From DASUPK01 sp963804595 (GTDB taxonomy: Bacteria > Actinomycetota > Thermoleophilia > Solirubrobacterales > 70-9), in NCBI GenBank assembly GCA_963804595.1, contig CAWDQZ010000019.1:1-64000 (forward strand): a stretch of DNA of 64,000 nucleotides, given 5' to 3'. Positions 1 through 9,104 of the stretch are shown in pieces. The translations under genes were made by a program, and so were the position numbers. The notes under the pieces were generated by a model. The model had not been told where the DNA came from, searched no databases, and saw only the letters and a list, made by a program, of their open reading frames with translations. Every line of letters starts with the position of its first letter. Position 1 is the first letter of the stretch.

Positions 1-2
1 TT

Positions 3-1325
3 GCGGTAGCAGGTCCGGGACTGGGCGCGGCCGTCGTGATCTGGCTCGAGCCAGCAAGCCGGGTTTCCGCCTATGAGGTGAGCGAGGCCGCGATCGTCGC
101 GATGCTGATCGCGGCAGTCGGGCGCTCGGCGGAGGCTCGATTCGAGGCCGACCGCCCAGTCCTGGCTGCGGTGATCGGGTCTTCCTCGTTTGCTGCGTCC
201 TTCGCCAGGGGGCTCAACGAGGCGCGGATGCGGTCGTATCGGCTGGCTGGATGGTTGAGCACCGAGTCCAGCGGCGCGACGCCGATTGGCGAAGAAGGCT
301 GCCTCGGCCTCCTGTCCGATGTGCGATCGGTGGTGATCGAGCATGGAGTCGAGCTCCTGGTCTTCGCTCCGCCGGAGAACGGGGAAGGCGGCAGAGTGCC
401 GGACCATGCCGACACCGCCGACGTTTGTCGCGAGGTCACTCGCAGCTGCCTCGATCTCCCCGTGCGGATGATCGACGCCAACGAGCTGCACGAGGAGCTG
501 TTGGGTCACGTTCCAATCGCAAACATCGACGCCGCCTGGTTCAGCTACATCATGCATCCGCGCTACCGACCGAGTTCTCCTCTTTTCAAGCGCTTGCTCG
601 ACCTGACCGGGACCGTGATCGGGGGGATCCTGGCACTTCCGATCCTCGCCCTGAGCGCACTGGCGATCAAGCTCCAGGATGGGGGACCGCTGCTCTATCG
701 GCAGCCCCGGGTCGGTGAGCGCGGGCGAGAGTTCAAAATGCTCAAGCTCCGAACCATGCGTACCGATGCAGAGTCAGACGGGCGCGCACGCTGGAGCTCG
801 GCAAATGACGTTCGAGTGACCGCGGTGGGTCGGCTTCTGCGCCGTACGCACTTCGACGAGCTGCCCCAGCTCTGGAATGTCCTTCGCGGGGAGATGGCCC
901 TTGTCGGGCCGCGACCCGAGCGACCCGAGCTTGTCTCCCGGCTGGAGCGGCAGTTCCCTCACTATGAGCGCCGCCATCTCGTGAAGCCTGGGATCACGGG
1001 CTGGGCACAGGTGCGATGCGGCTATGCGGGCTCGGACCTCGGGACGGGCTGGAAGCTCTCCCACGACCTCTACTACCTCAAGCACCGATCACTCGTGACG
1101 GACCTGATGCTGCTCGTAGAAACGGTCGTCGCCGTGATCCGGCGGACCGACCGACTGCCGGCTCCAGGTTCGGCGCTGGCGCCGCCGGCCCAAGCGGCCC
1201 CGGCAATAGAGGTGGCCGGCGAACCACGGGGGGCGACCGTAGCTCTTTCGCAGAGCGCTTCCGCGATTCCGGTCACCGATCCGCTCGACCGTGGAGCAGG
1301 TTCCACACCCCAGGGGACTCTGTGA
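3..1325 (+). CDS. Exopolysaccharide-initiating sugar transferase (polyprenyl-phosphate glycosyl-1-phosphate transferase), 5' end outside window
   Basis: Transfers a sugar-1-phosphate from a nucleotide sugar to undecaprenyl phosphate at the inner membrane, the first step of Wzx/Wzy-dependent polysaccharide assembly. The frame is open to the left window edge, so the true start is probably upstream; the first internal start is a GTG at 36. Counting from there, residues about 60-175 form a Rossmann-like variable region, followed by the bacterial sugar transferase domain from residue 184 (FKRLLDL, a hydrophobic segment, then KMLKLRTM, DELPQLWNVLRGEMALVGPRP and KPGITGWAQVR near 317). These are the signature blocks of the WbaP/CpsE family (PF02397). 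The 3' end overlaps the convergent deacetylase by about 50 bp. The C-terminal 55 residues after the domain are Ala/Pro-rich and unconserved. Sugar specificity cannot be read from the sequence. Confidence 0.93.
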   Translation, partial: AVAGPGLGAAVVIWLEPASRVSAYEVSEAAIVAMLIAAVGRSAEARFEADRPVLAAVIGSSSFAASFARGLNEARMRSYRLAGWLSTESSGATPIGEEGCLGLLSDVRSVVIEHGVELLVFAPPENGEGGRVPDHADTADVCREVTRSCLDLPVRMIDANELHEELLGHVPIANIDAAWFSYIMHPRYRPSSPLFKRLLDLTGTVIGGILALPILALSALAIKLQDGGPLLYRQPRVGERGREFKMLKLRTMRTDAESDGRARWSSANDVRVTAVGRLLRRTHFDELPQLWNVLRGEMALVGPRPERPELVSRLERQFPHYERRHLVKPGITGWAQVRCGYAGSDLGTGWKLSHDLYYLKHRSLVTDLMLLVETVVAVIRRTDRLPAPGSALAPPAQAAPAIEVAGEPRGATVALSQSASAIPVTDPLDRGAGSTPQGTL

Positions 1326-2070
1326 ACAGCCGCACCTTGACCCGTGCACGCAGGCGACCGTCCCGGCGATTGAGTACGAGACGTGGCCAACGCATCGGGT
1401 CGGACAGGGCCGACTTCCGCAGCAGCGGCTCGTACAGTGCTGCGCCGGCGGTGTAGCCGGCGGCCGCCGCGGTCCTCGCCACCCGCTCATCGGTGTCGCC
1501 ATACGGGTAGGCGATGGCCGTGCACGGAGCACCGACGTGCCTCTCACACTCCCTGCGGGATTCCTCGAGCTCGCGCGAAAGTTCGGCGTCGCCGAGGCCG
1601 GGGAGATGAGGATGCGAGCGCGTGTGCGACCCGATCTCCCAGCCCGATCCGCTGAGGGCGCGAAGCTCGTCCCAGCTGGCGGGAACGAGCTCGGCAGCCC
1701 ACGGCCCGCGGAGGAACTCGTCGATCCCCGGCCAGCTCAGGGGTGCCCGGGATCTGGGGAACGCCGTCGGGACGAACACAGTGCCGGGAACCCCGAGTCG
1801 CTCCAGGATCGGACGTGCGCGCTCGTACACCGAGCGGTATGCGTCGTCGAAGGTGACGGCCATCACCCTGCCCGGCCTGGAGCCCGCGACGGCGTCGGTG
1901 AAGGTCACAGGGTTGAAGCCTCGGCCGAGCAGGTATGCAAGCTCGTCCTCGAGTTGTTCCGGGGATACGGCGAGCTCCGCGCGCCAGTCGCCGCTGACGG
2001 CGTGGTAGCAGACAACCAAAACCGATCTGCCATCAGGCTGTTGCGTTGCCCACGGTAGGTTGCGGCTCAC
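1273..2070 (-). CDS. Polysaccharide deacetylase (NodB homology, CE4)
   Basis: Predicted metal-dependent N- or O-deacetylase acting on the cell-envelope polysaccharide. The 265 residues contain the CE4 motifs: CYHAVSG (21-27), TFDDA with the catalytic and metal-binding Asp pair (73-77), and GSHTRSHPHL with the two metal His (147-156). VPGTVFVPT lies between, as usual in this family. No obvious signal peptide follows the chosen ATG, so it may be cytoplasmic or lack its N-terminus. It is convergent with the sugar transferase and divergent from the GT4 gene, whose start codon lies directly next to it. A second, interrupted deacetylase lies at about 12.6-13.3 kb. Confidence 0.9.
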   Translation of the reverse strand: MSRNLPWATQQPDGRSVLVVCYHAVSGDWRAELAVSPEQLEDELAYLLGRGFNPVTFTDAVAGSRPGRVMAVTFDDAYRSVYERARPILERLGVPGTVFVPTAFPRSRAPLSWPGIDEFLRGPWAAELVPASWDELRALSGSGWEIGSHTRSHPHLPGLGDAELSRELEESRRECERHVGAPCTAIAYPYGDTDERVARTAAAAGYTAGAALYEPLLRKSALSDPMRWPRLVLNRRDGRLRARVKVRLFTESPGVWNLLHGRADR

Positions 2071-3306
2071 GTGTTAGAGGAGGGTCACGGTGGAGCGCAG
2101 AAGGCCCAGGAAGGCCGCCCGCTCCGCCTCGCCGTCTACGTCGATGCGGTCTTCCGGTGCAATGGGGACCGCCTGTACACCTACTCGCTGGGGTATCCGA
2201 TCATGCTCTTCGTCGCGGAGGTCGGCAAGAACTTCGCCGAAATGCGCGTTGTAGGGAGGGCCGTGAGGGCGGGGGCGGGCACCGACTACGAGCTGCCGGC
2301 AGGGCTTCGGCTTACGCCATTGCCCTACTACGAGGACCTTCGCAGCGTGAGACCGGTCCTGAGATCGATCAGCGGCACCCTGAGGGGAATGTGGCACGGG
2401 CTCTCGAGCGTCGATGCGGCCTGGATCTTTGGGCCACATCCGTTCTCCTTGGTCTTCATCCTGCTCGCCCTTGTCAGGCGGCGCCGGGTGATCCTCGGCG
2501 TTCGCCAAGACACGATGAGCTACTTCCGCGCACGGCTCCCAAGCCGGAGTTGGCTGCCAGTCCTGCTGCCCCTCTGGCTGGTCGACCGGGCATTTCGACT
2601 CCTCGCCAGGGTCCTTCCCGCCGTGGTCGTCGGCACTCAGCTGGAACACACCTACGGGGGCCCTCGTCCGGGGCTGCTGCCAACGGTCATCTCCCTGACG
2701 GCGTCCCGTGAGATCTCGAGCGAGCCCGACGCTAAGGATTGGAGCGGCGTCAAGGAGCTGCTCACCGTCGGGCGCATCGAACCCGAGAAGAACCCGATCC
2801 TGGTCGTCGATGCCCTCGCTGAGCTCAACCGGCGTCGGCCCAACGAGTACCGACTCACCTGGGCTGGGGTCGGCCGGATGACGGAGACGACGAGGAGCCG
2901 GGCTGCTGCGCTCGGCGTCGAGCGGAATCTTGCGCTCCCCGGGTTCGTGCCCTACGGCGAGTCGTTGCTCGAGATGTACCGCTCGGCCCACATCCTGGTT
3001 CACGTCTCGCTGACCGAGGGCTTGCCCCAGGCGCTGATCGAGGCGATGGCCACCGCAACCCCCATCGTGGCGACCGACGTCGGCTCGGTACGGGACGCCG
3101 TTGAGGGAGGGAGGGCGGGAGTGCTCATTCCGGCCGGTGATCGGGACGCCATCGTGGAAGCTGTGCTCAGGCTCACCGATGATCCGCAGCTCCGAGCACG
3201 CTGCATCGAGCGGGGGCTGATTATTGGCCGCCGCCACGCTCTCGACGTGGAGGCCGCACGCGTGGCCCGGTTCATGGCCGCGGCGGTCAGCCGTGATCGC
3301 GCCTAG
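2071..3306 (+). CDS. GT4-family glycosyltransferase (GT-B fold)
   Basis: Cytoplasmic glycosyltransferase adding a sugar to the lipid-linked repeat unit. Glycos_transf_1 features in the C-terminal half are VGRIEPEKNP (about residue 233, nucleotide-sugar loop), LPGFVPYGE, and LTEGLPQALIEAMATATPIV (from about 314) with the family's acidic EGLPQALIEA motif. The N-terminal half contains LAVYVDAVF and hydrophobic stretches at about 125-175 that may dock on the membrane. The 411-residue length is normal. The first 18 residues look unlike a typical start, so translation may begin slightly downstream. The GT2 gene follows after about 13 bp on the same strand. Donor and acceptor are unknown. Confidence 0.9.
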   Translation: MLEEGHGGAQKAQEGRPLRLAVYVDAVFRCNGDRLYTYSLGYPIMLFVAEVGKNFAEMRVVGRAVRAGAGTDYELPAGLRLTPLPYYEDLRSVRPVLRSISGTLRGMWHGLSSVDAAWIFGPHPFSLVFILLALVRRRRVILGVRQDTMSYFRARLPSRSWLPVLLPLWLVDRAFRLLARVLPAVVVGTQLEHTYGGPRPGLLPTVISLTASREISSEPDAKDWSGVKELLTVGRIEPEKNPILVVDALAELNRRRPNEYRLTWAGVGRMTETTRSRAAALGVERNLALPGFVPYGESLLEMYRSAHILVHVSLTEGLPQALIEAMATATPIVATDVGSVRDAVEGGRAGVLIPAGDRDAIVEAVLRLTDDPQLRARCIERGLIIGRRHALDVEAARVARFMAAAVSRDRA

Positions 3307-3319
3307 AGATCGCCGTGGG

Positions 3320-4390
3320 ATGAGTGTCGGCCCTTCCTCCACGTCAAACCGCGATCATTCTCCTTCACTTATGCCCCCATTGCCTGATGTCAGCGTGCTC
3401 GTTCCGGTCCTCAATGAGGCCGCCGTAATCGAACGGACGACGGCGGCGATGAAAGGCCAGCGCCTCAATGGCACGGTAGAACTGCTGTTTCTCGACGGTG
3501 GCTCGGACGATGGCACCCGTGAGCTGCTCGAGCGGCTCGCCGCCGAGGACGATTCGATCCGGATCCTCGACAACCCTTCGGGAAGGATCCCCGCCGGCCT
3601 CAACATCGGCTTGCGCGAGGCCAGCGGCGAGTTCGTGGCCCGCATGGACGCGCACACCACTTATCCGCCCGGGTACCTGGCTGCGGGGGTGGATCGACTG
3701 CGGCGCGGCGACGTCGACTGGGTGAGCGGTCCCGCGCTCGCCGAGGGTACGAATGCCTGGTCGGAGTCGGTCGCACTTGCGCTCAGCGTCCCATTGGGCG
3801 TGGGAGGTGCGAGGTTCCGATTTCCGCAGGACCGGGAGATCGATGTCGACACTGGCTTCACCGGTGTCTGGCGACGCTCGACCCTGGAAGCTCTCGGCGG
3901 GTGGGCCGAGGAGTGGCAGGTGAACGAGGACTCCGAGCTCGCCGCCCGGATGCGCGAGCGGGGGGGGCGGATCGTCTGCATCCCGGAGATGGCTGCCCGA
4001 TACGCGCCTCGCACGAGCATTATCGGCCTTGCGCGCCAGTACTGGACCTACGGCCAGTTTCGCGCCAAGACCAGTGGCCAGCATCCCGAGAGCATGCGCC
4101 GCTCGAATCTCCTCCCCCCGGGGCTCACGGCCGCGGCGGTCGCGAGCGTGATTGCGCCAAGACCGCTGGCCCGCATCGCTCGCGGGCTACTCGCCGCGTA
4201 CGGGCTGTGCTTGACCGGAGAGAGTGCTCGGCAAGCCCTGCGAGGTCACCCCGCCGAGGCGGCCCTGCTCCCCGGGGTATTGGCCACCATGCACTTTTCA
4301 TGGGGTGCCGGCTTCCTCCTCGGCTGCGTCAAGTTCGGGCCCCCGTTCGAGGCGATCGGTGGCGCGGTTGGCGTGGGGAAGCGGGGGTAG
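3320..4390 (+). CDS. GT2-family glycosyltransferase (GT-A fold), succinoglycan ExoA-like
   Basis: Processive-type GT-A glycosyltransferase of the polysaccharide cluster. The GT2 signature begins VSVLVPVLNEAAVIE (about residue 25), followed by DGGSDDGT (about 60), the metal-binding region MDAHTTYPPGY (about 110) and the acceptor/catalytic region NEDSELAARMRERGG (about 201). The C-terminal 90 residues hold two or three hydrophobic segments. RQYWTYGQFRAKTSGQHP resembles the ExoA subfamily. The ATG at 3320 is chosen because it leaves a 24-residue leader; ATG 3371 (MPPLPDVSVLVPVLNE) is an equally plausible start. It lies about 13 bp after the GT4 gene. The stop is 5 bp before the first copy of the 1.02 kb repeat. 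Confidence 0.9.
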   Translation: MSVGPSSTSNRDHSPSLMPPLPDVSVLVPVLNEAAVIERTTAAMKGQRLNGTVELLFLDGGSDDGTRELLERLAAEDDSIRILDNPSGRIPAGLNIGLREASGEFVARMDAHTTYPPGYLAAGVDRLRRGDVDWVSGPALAEGTNAWSESVALALSVPLGVGGARFRFPQDREIDVDTGFTGVWRRSTLEALGGWAEEWQVNEDSELAARMRERGGRIVCIPEMAARYAPRTSIIGLARQYWTYGQFRAKTSGQHPESMRRSNLLPPGLTAAAVASVIAPRPLARIARGLLAAYGLCLTGESARQALRGHPAEAALLPGVLATMHFSWGAGFLLGCVKFGPPFEAIGGAVGVGKRG

Positions 4391-4394
4391 TCAG

Positions 4395-5416
4395 TCAGCA
4401 CGTCCCCCGAGAAACGCAAGGATCGACCACCCTAAGCCGGCTCGCCCAGTCCACCCCCGGGCGAGCGTCGAAGAGGTAGCGCAGGGCGCCCCCCGCGTCC
4501 CAGGTCTGCAGGTCATATCGCTCGCCGAGCTCGACCCAGGCGTCGGCGAAGCCGAAGCTGAGCCAGGACTGGGTCGACTCCGCCCCGATCCCGAGGTTGC
4601 CGCCGGGCCCGGTGGTGTCGCCGACGAAGGCGCCGTAGTGGGCGTAGGCGCGGAGGATCGCCTTGCGCCAGGCCGGGGCGGGGAGGGCGTCGATCTCGGC
4701 GTCCGAGATCGCCAGGTAGAGGTGCTGGCCGATCTTCGGCGCGTCGGCGTCGGGGATCCCGAGGCTCGAGCAGAGCCGCCCGGTGTTGGTGCCGGCCGGC
4801 CAGACGGAGCCGCCCGAGCAGTAGACCCCGGTGATCAGGGCGTGGTCGATCCTGCCCGGCCTCGAGCTCGGCGGGGCGGATCATCCCGCCGAGCAGCCCG
4901 AGCTGGGCGGCGGTCGAGTCCCCGAAGCGCCCGTCCGCGGCCGGGGTGCCGATCGCGGTGGCGCCGCCGGAGGCGATCTCGAGCCGGCCGCCGCCCCGGG
5001 GCAGGGGGCCGGCGCGGGAGAAGTCGTATTCGAGGAAGTTCGCCTGATCGACGACCGCCATGTGGCCGTCGAGGGAGTGGGCGGGCTCGGCCCGCTGGGG
5101 GATGTGGATCCGCCTGCCCTCGATCTTGGGGCAGGCGTAGCGCCAGCAGTGGATCTCAAACACGGGGTCGCTGGGCTTCGAGTAGTAGACCGGGCTCGAC
5201 CAGTCGTCGGCCGAGCCGGCGGTGCCGCCCCAGAAGTAGGCGTTGTTGCCCCAGCCGAGGGTCTTGGCGACGATCGCGGCCGAGTTCGGCTCGAGGCGGG
5301 GAGAGGCGGGCAGGCGGCGGTTGAACGGGCTCGCCGGGCCATAGGGGCGCCAGCTCGCGCAGGGCACGTTCCAGGGCTGGTTGGAGAAGCTGCCGAAGGC
5401 GCAGGGGTCGGTGGAC
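4395..5416. repeat. Long direct repeat, copy A (1,022 bp)
   Basis: This block is repeated at 16818-17838 in the same orientation. By eye the two copies differ at five substitutions (one near 4453, three clustered near 4519-4524, one near 4775) and one extra T near 4853, giving roughly 99.4% identity. The block starts exactly at the stop codon of the minus-strand gene and ends inside the codons for Ser-Thr-Asp, so it covers only the C-terminal domain. Sequence outside the block shows no similarity between the copies. Confidence 0.93.
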
Positions 5417-5538
5417 ACGGGCGCCGACGGACGAGATGGAGGACCATTGCTCGCGGATACCAGGACGGCCCCGACGACGATCGCGGCAAAGACGACCGCG
5501 GTCGCGAACCCGAGGCCGATCAGCTTGCCAACCCGCAC
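4395..5538 (-). pseudogene. Secreted protein with duplicated C-terminal domain, copy A, frameshifted
   Basis: Protein of unknown function starting at a GTG (5538) with an N-terminal hydrophobic anchor (GLGFATAVVFAAIVVGAVLV, about residues 8-27). The domain shared with 16818-18215 follows from about residue 43 (DPCAFGSFSNQPWNVP). One extra T near 4853 shifts the frame after LGGMIRPAELEAG. Beyond that point the reading is Arg/Pro-rich nonsense that stops at 4513, whereas the intact copy continues in the correct frame to a stop equivalent to 4395. The shared domain has several Cys, an SPFNRRLPASPRLEPNSAAIV stretch and DGHMAVVDQ. I do not recognise a characterised family. It diverges from the AlkP-like gene with a 38 bp gap. 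The shift could be a real mutation or a consensus error. Confidence 0.8.
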
Positions 5539-5576
5539 CCGTGCCAGCTTAAAATCTTTCTCCCGTGCGTTTGATC

Positions 5577-6946
5577 ATGGCCGAGTTCAACGAGCTTTCC
5601 CGGTCCTGATGGACAAGTTCATCGCGGCCGGGAAGCTGCCCAACTTCGAGCGCCTTCGCAGCCAGTCTGAGGTTTACCTCACCGAGGCCCGAGAGGCGCA
5701 GGAGGATCTCGAGCCCTGGATCCAGTGGGTCACTGTCCACTCCGGGCTGCCATACGCGGAGCACGGGATCAGGAACCTCGGCGACGGACACAAGCTCGAC
5801 CGGAAGAGCATCTGGGACCTGTTGTCAGACGCGGGCATGCGAGTCTGGGTCTGTGGCTCGATGAACATCAACTACCGGCTGCCGATCAACGGCTGGGTAC
5901 TGCCGGATCCCTGGATGAGGAGCGTCATGCCGCATCCCGAGGATGAGCTCAGGCCCTATCACCGGTTCGTCTCCGCCAACGTGCAGGAGTACACCCGTGA
6001 GGACGTGCCGCTGTCCAGAGGGGAACAGCTGGCGTTCCTCAGATTCATGGCGCGACATGGCTTGTCCCCGGGCACTATCACCGCAATCGGCCGTCAGCTG
6101 ATCAGCGAGCGAACCTCTGACACCCATTGGAGACGGGCGGTCATTCTCGACAAGCTCCAATTGGATCTCTTCGGCTCGCACTGGAAGCGGGCACGGCCGG
6201 ACTTCGCCACCTTCTTCCTGAATAGCACGGCTCATTTCCAGCACCTGTACTGGCGGAACATGGAACCCGAGCATTTCAAGGTCAAGCCGGAGCCGGGCGA
6301 GCAGGCCGTGTTTGAGGACGCGATTCTTTACGGGTACGAGCAGATGGACGGGATCTGCGGCCGACTTCTCGAGCTGGCAGACGAGGACACCGTCCTGGTC
6401 TTCGCCACGGCGCTCAGCCAGCAGCCTTGTCTGACCTACGACGAGGGCGGCGGCAAGAACACCTACCGTCCACGCGATTTCGAGACGTTCGTACGGACCC
6501 TCGGAATCGAAGACCCGGTCGAGGTGACGCCGGTGATGGCCGAGGAGTTCCACCTCGACTTCGAGACTGAGGACGCGGCGCGCGACGCCGAAGCCAGGTT
6601 GAACGAGCTGCGGCATGAGAACGAGCGCGCAATTGGGGTGAAGCGGGAGGGAACTGGTCTGATGTGCGGATGCCGGATCTGGCGGAAGCTCGAGCCAGAT
6701 GCGGTCCTGCGCATTGACGGCGACGAACAGACAGTTCCGTTCTTCGACGTCTTCTACCGGATCGACCTGGTGAAGAGCGGAATGCACCATCCCGATGGCA
6801 TGCTTTGGATCCGGCACCCTGAGCGAACCCATTCGGAGCATCCGGGCAAGGTCCCGCTGACTGCGGTCGCGCCGATGATCTTGAGGATGCACGGGGTCGA
6901 CCAGCCGGACTACATGCACGAGCCCCTGGCCCCGGTGATGGCCTGA
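5577..6946 (+). CDS. AlkP-superfamily-like (type I phosphodiesterase-like) protein of polysaccharide clusters, probable 1-bp frameshift near the start
   Basis: About 455 residues resembling the alkaline-phosphatase/type I phosphodiesterase fold by its start and overall layout. ATG 5577 reads MAEFNELS and then hits a stop at 5607. Adding one C to the CCC at 5599-5601 would give LSPVLMDKF and join the long frame that continues from ATG 5609 (MDKFIAAGKLPNFERL), the family's usual opening. QWVTVHSG (about residue 52) occupies the position of the nucleophile loop. The later position where active enzymes have a Ser-Asp-His-Gly metal motif reads VFATALSQQP, so the metal site looks degenerate. The role in polysaccharide assembly is inferred from position only. 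It precedes the acyltransferase by about 34 bp. Confidence 0.7.
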
Positions 6947-6980
6947 CCCGGGGGCCCGAGTAGCGCGAGCCTCGACGAGA

Positions 6981-8027
6981 GTGTCCGCGGAGCTTGAGGT
7001 TCACAGCGAGATCGCGCCGATCGCCGAGGCATGGGATGAGCTCGCCGGCGAGGCGGACGTCCCGCCCTTTCTCCGACCCGGCTGGTTCCGTGCCTGGTTG
7101 AACGCCTTCGGGACGGGGCAGCTCAGGGTTCTGGCGATCCGCCGCGGGGGGCGGCTCGTCGGCGTCATGCCGCTCTCCCGCCGGGGCGGCGTGCTCGGCT
7201 CTCCAACCAACTGGCACACACCGCTCTACGGACCGGTGGCCGCGGACGAGCAGGCCCTTCGTGCGATCCTGGACGGGATCCTCTCCCAGCGCGCGCGGCG
7301 TATCGACCTGTCCTTCCTCGACGGTGGCGGCTTGGTGGCCCGCGGGCTGCGCGAGCTCGACGGATCGCATCACTACGTCGAGCGCACGACGATGCAGTCT
7401 CCCTATCTGCGGATCGACGGCGACTGGGACGCTTATTGGCAGAGCGTCTCCGGCAAGCTGCGCCAGACGGTTCGACGCTGCTCGAGGCGGCTCGCCGAGA
7501 TCGGTGAGGTCTCGCTCCAGATCGAGTCCGGCGCCGCCCGGCTCGACGACCTGCTTGCGGAGGGGTTGCAGGTCGAGGCGAGCAACTGGAAGGGGCGGAG
7601 CGGCACAGCGATCGCCTCCGACCCCCGGACGGTGCGCTTCTACACCGAACTTGCGCACTGGGCCGCGTCGCGCGGCGTGCTGAGGTTCGCCTTCCTTCGC
7701 GTGGGCGGGCGCGCCCTCGCCTTCCATTTCGCGCTGGAGAGCCAGAACAGGTACTACCTCCTCAAGCCGGGATACAACGAGGAGTTCAGGAAGGCCGGGC
7801 CCGGCACCGTGCTCACTCAAAAGATGGTCGAACGTGCCTTCTCTCTGAACCTGGACAGCTACGAGTTCCTCGGTGCCCGAGACGAGCACAAGTTGAGATG
7901 GACGTCCGACCTGCGCCCTCGGGTCAGGATCCAGACATTCGCGTCGTCTCCCGCGGGCGCGGTCGACCGTGTCGTTCAGACCCATGGCCGGGCCTTGGCC
8001 AAAAGGCTGAAGAGCGTGCGGGCCTGA
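6981..8027 (+). CDS. BioF2/CelD-type GNAT acyltransferase
   Basis: Probable acyltransferase that decorates the polysaccharide or its precursor, of the FemAB/CelD-like GNAT group (Acetyltransf_6, PF13480). The start is a GTG (MSAELEVHS). Visible family blocks are PFLRPGWFRAWLNAFG (about residues 29-44), SGKLRQTVRRCSRRL (about 155-169), and the acetyl-CoA-fold half with RFAFLRVGGRALAFHFAL and KPGYNEEFRKAGPGTVL (about 233-279), where the GxG-containing loop sits. Length 348 is typical. The stop overlaps the next start as TGATG, implying translational coupling with the aminotransferase. A broken paralogue lies at 13.3-14.4 kb. Confidence 0.85.
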   Translation: MSAELEVHSEIAPIAEAWDELAGEADVPPFLRPGWFRAWLNAFGTGQLRVLAIRRGGRLVGVMPLSRRGGVLGSPTNWHTPLYGPVAADEQALRAILDGILSQRARRIDLSFLDGGGLVARGLRELDGSHHYVERTTMQSPYLRIDGDWDAYWQSVSGKLRQTVRRCSRRLAEIGEVSLQIESGAARLDDLLAEGLQVEASNWKGRSGTAIASDPRTVRFYTELAHWAASRGVLRFAFLRVGGRALAFHFALESQNRYYLLKPGYNEEFRKAGPGTVLTQKMVERAFSLNLDSYEFLGARDEHKLRWTSDLRPRVRIQTFASSPAGAVDRVVQTHGRALAKRLKSVRA

Positions 8028-9103
8028 TGCCGAGACGCTGGTTGGGTGTTTGGGCCCCACTGCCGCCTACGTCATGGCTTCGCCGTCCCCTGGAGCGCCC
8101 GCCGTTCCCGCTGATGGATCCGAGATGCAGGCTCTATCCGCTTGGTCGTCATGCCGTGTGGCACGGGCTGAGAGCACTTGGAATCGGCCCGGGCGACGAG
8201 CTCCTGGCCCCCGCCTATCACGCAGGATCCGACATAGAGGCGATGCGCCGGGTGGGGGTGAGCTGTCGGTTCTACGGCGCCGGAGAGGTACTGGCGCCTG
8301 ACCCCACGGAACTCGACTCCCTCATGAGCTCCTCCACCAGAGGCCTTCATCTCGTCCACTACAACGGTTTTCCCCAGGACGCCGCCCGCTGGCGACGATG
8401 GTGTGACGAACGCGGTCTGCTGCTCATCGAGGACGCCGCCCAATCGTGGCTCACCCACGTCGACGGTCACCCGGTCGGGTCCTCGGGCGATCTCGCCTTC
8501 TTCAGCATCTACAAGATGGTCGCCACGCCCGACGGCTGCGCTGCCGTGTGCGTGGCGCCGATGCCGGAAGTCGCACGCTCCCGGCGAGTCGGCATCGGGC
8601 GGCTTGCCCACCTGCACGGTGCCTGGCTGGGGCAGTGGCTCGGCTGGATGGGCAGCGTCCGGCGGCGGTTTGCCCGACCGTTCGACGCTGAGGTGTACGA
8701 CGCTCTCGGCGACCCCGAGGCTCCCCTCGCCGCCGCAACCTCCTACCTCGTGACGCGCCTCCCGGGCGACTGGGTTGCCCGGCGCCGGCGGAGCAACTAC
8801 CGACAACTGCTTCGCGACCTTGGGCGGCACGTCGCTCCCCCCTTCGATCATGTTCCCGACGGCGCGAGCCCGTGGTTCTTCCCAGTCGAGACCGACGACA
8901 AGCAGGGGTTCCTCCGGCACCTGGCAAAAGGCGGCGTGAGCGGCATGGACGTGTGGTCCGTTCCCCATCGGTCCCTGCCGGTCGAGGGCTTTCCTGAGAT
9001 CCGGCGCCGGCGTTCGCGGACGGTGGCGCTGCCGGTTCACCACGAGTTGAGCGAATCGGACCTCGATCGCATCGCCGACGCGGCGGGAACGTACCTTCGC
9101 TGA
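8027..9103 (+). CDS. DegT/DnrJ/EryC1-family PLP aminotransferase
   Basis: PLP-dependent enzyme of the nucleotide-sugar aminotransferase family, likely making an amino sugar for the polysaccharide. The start ATG 8027 overlaps the previous stop. Residues 44-60 carry GIGPGDELLAPAYHAGSD (the family's substrate/PLP entry block) and about 138 carries LLIEDAAQSW with the PLP-contacting Asp. The internal aldimine Lys is in FFSIYKMVATPDG at about residue 162, replacing the commoner HPxKxxxxGEGG form. At about 358 residues it is near the usual 370-390. The atypical Lys loop means the substrate may not be a standard UDP/dTDP-keto sugar. It converges with the APH-fold gene with 1 bp between stops. Confidence 0.85.
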   Translation: MPRRWLGVWAPLPPTSWLRRPLERPPFPLMDPRCRLYPLGRHAVWHGLRALGIGPGDELLAPAYHAGSDIEAMRRVGVSCRFYGAGEVLAPDPTELDSLMSSSTRGLHLVHYNGFPQDAARWRRWCDERGLLLIEDAAQSWLTHVDGHPVGSSGDLAFFSIYKMVATPDGCAAVCVAPMPEVARSRRVGIGRLAHLHGAWLGQWLGWMGSVRRRFARPFDAEVYDALGDPEAPLAAATSYLVTRLPGDWVARRRRSNYRQLLRDLGRHVAPPFDHVPDGASPWFFPVETDDKQGFLRHLAKGGVSGMDVWSVPHRSLPVEGFPEIRRRRSRTVALPVHHELSESDLDRIADAAGTYLR

Positions 9104-9104
9104 T

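Noticed and set aside
4224..5324. Plus-strand open frame of about 366 codons across the repeat
   Set aside because: Low-complexity Arg/Gly/Ala translation opposite a recognisable secreted protein; a high-GC shadow.
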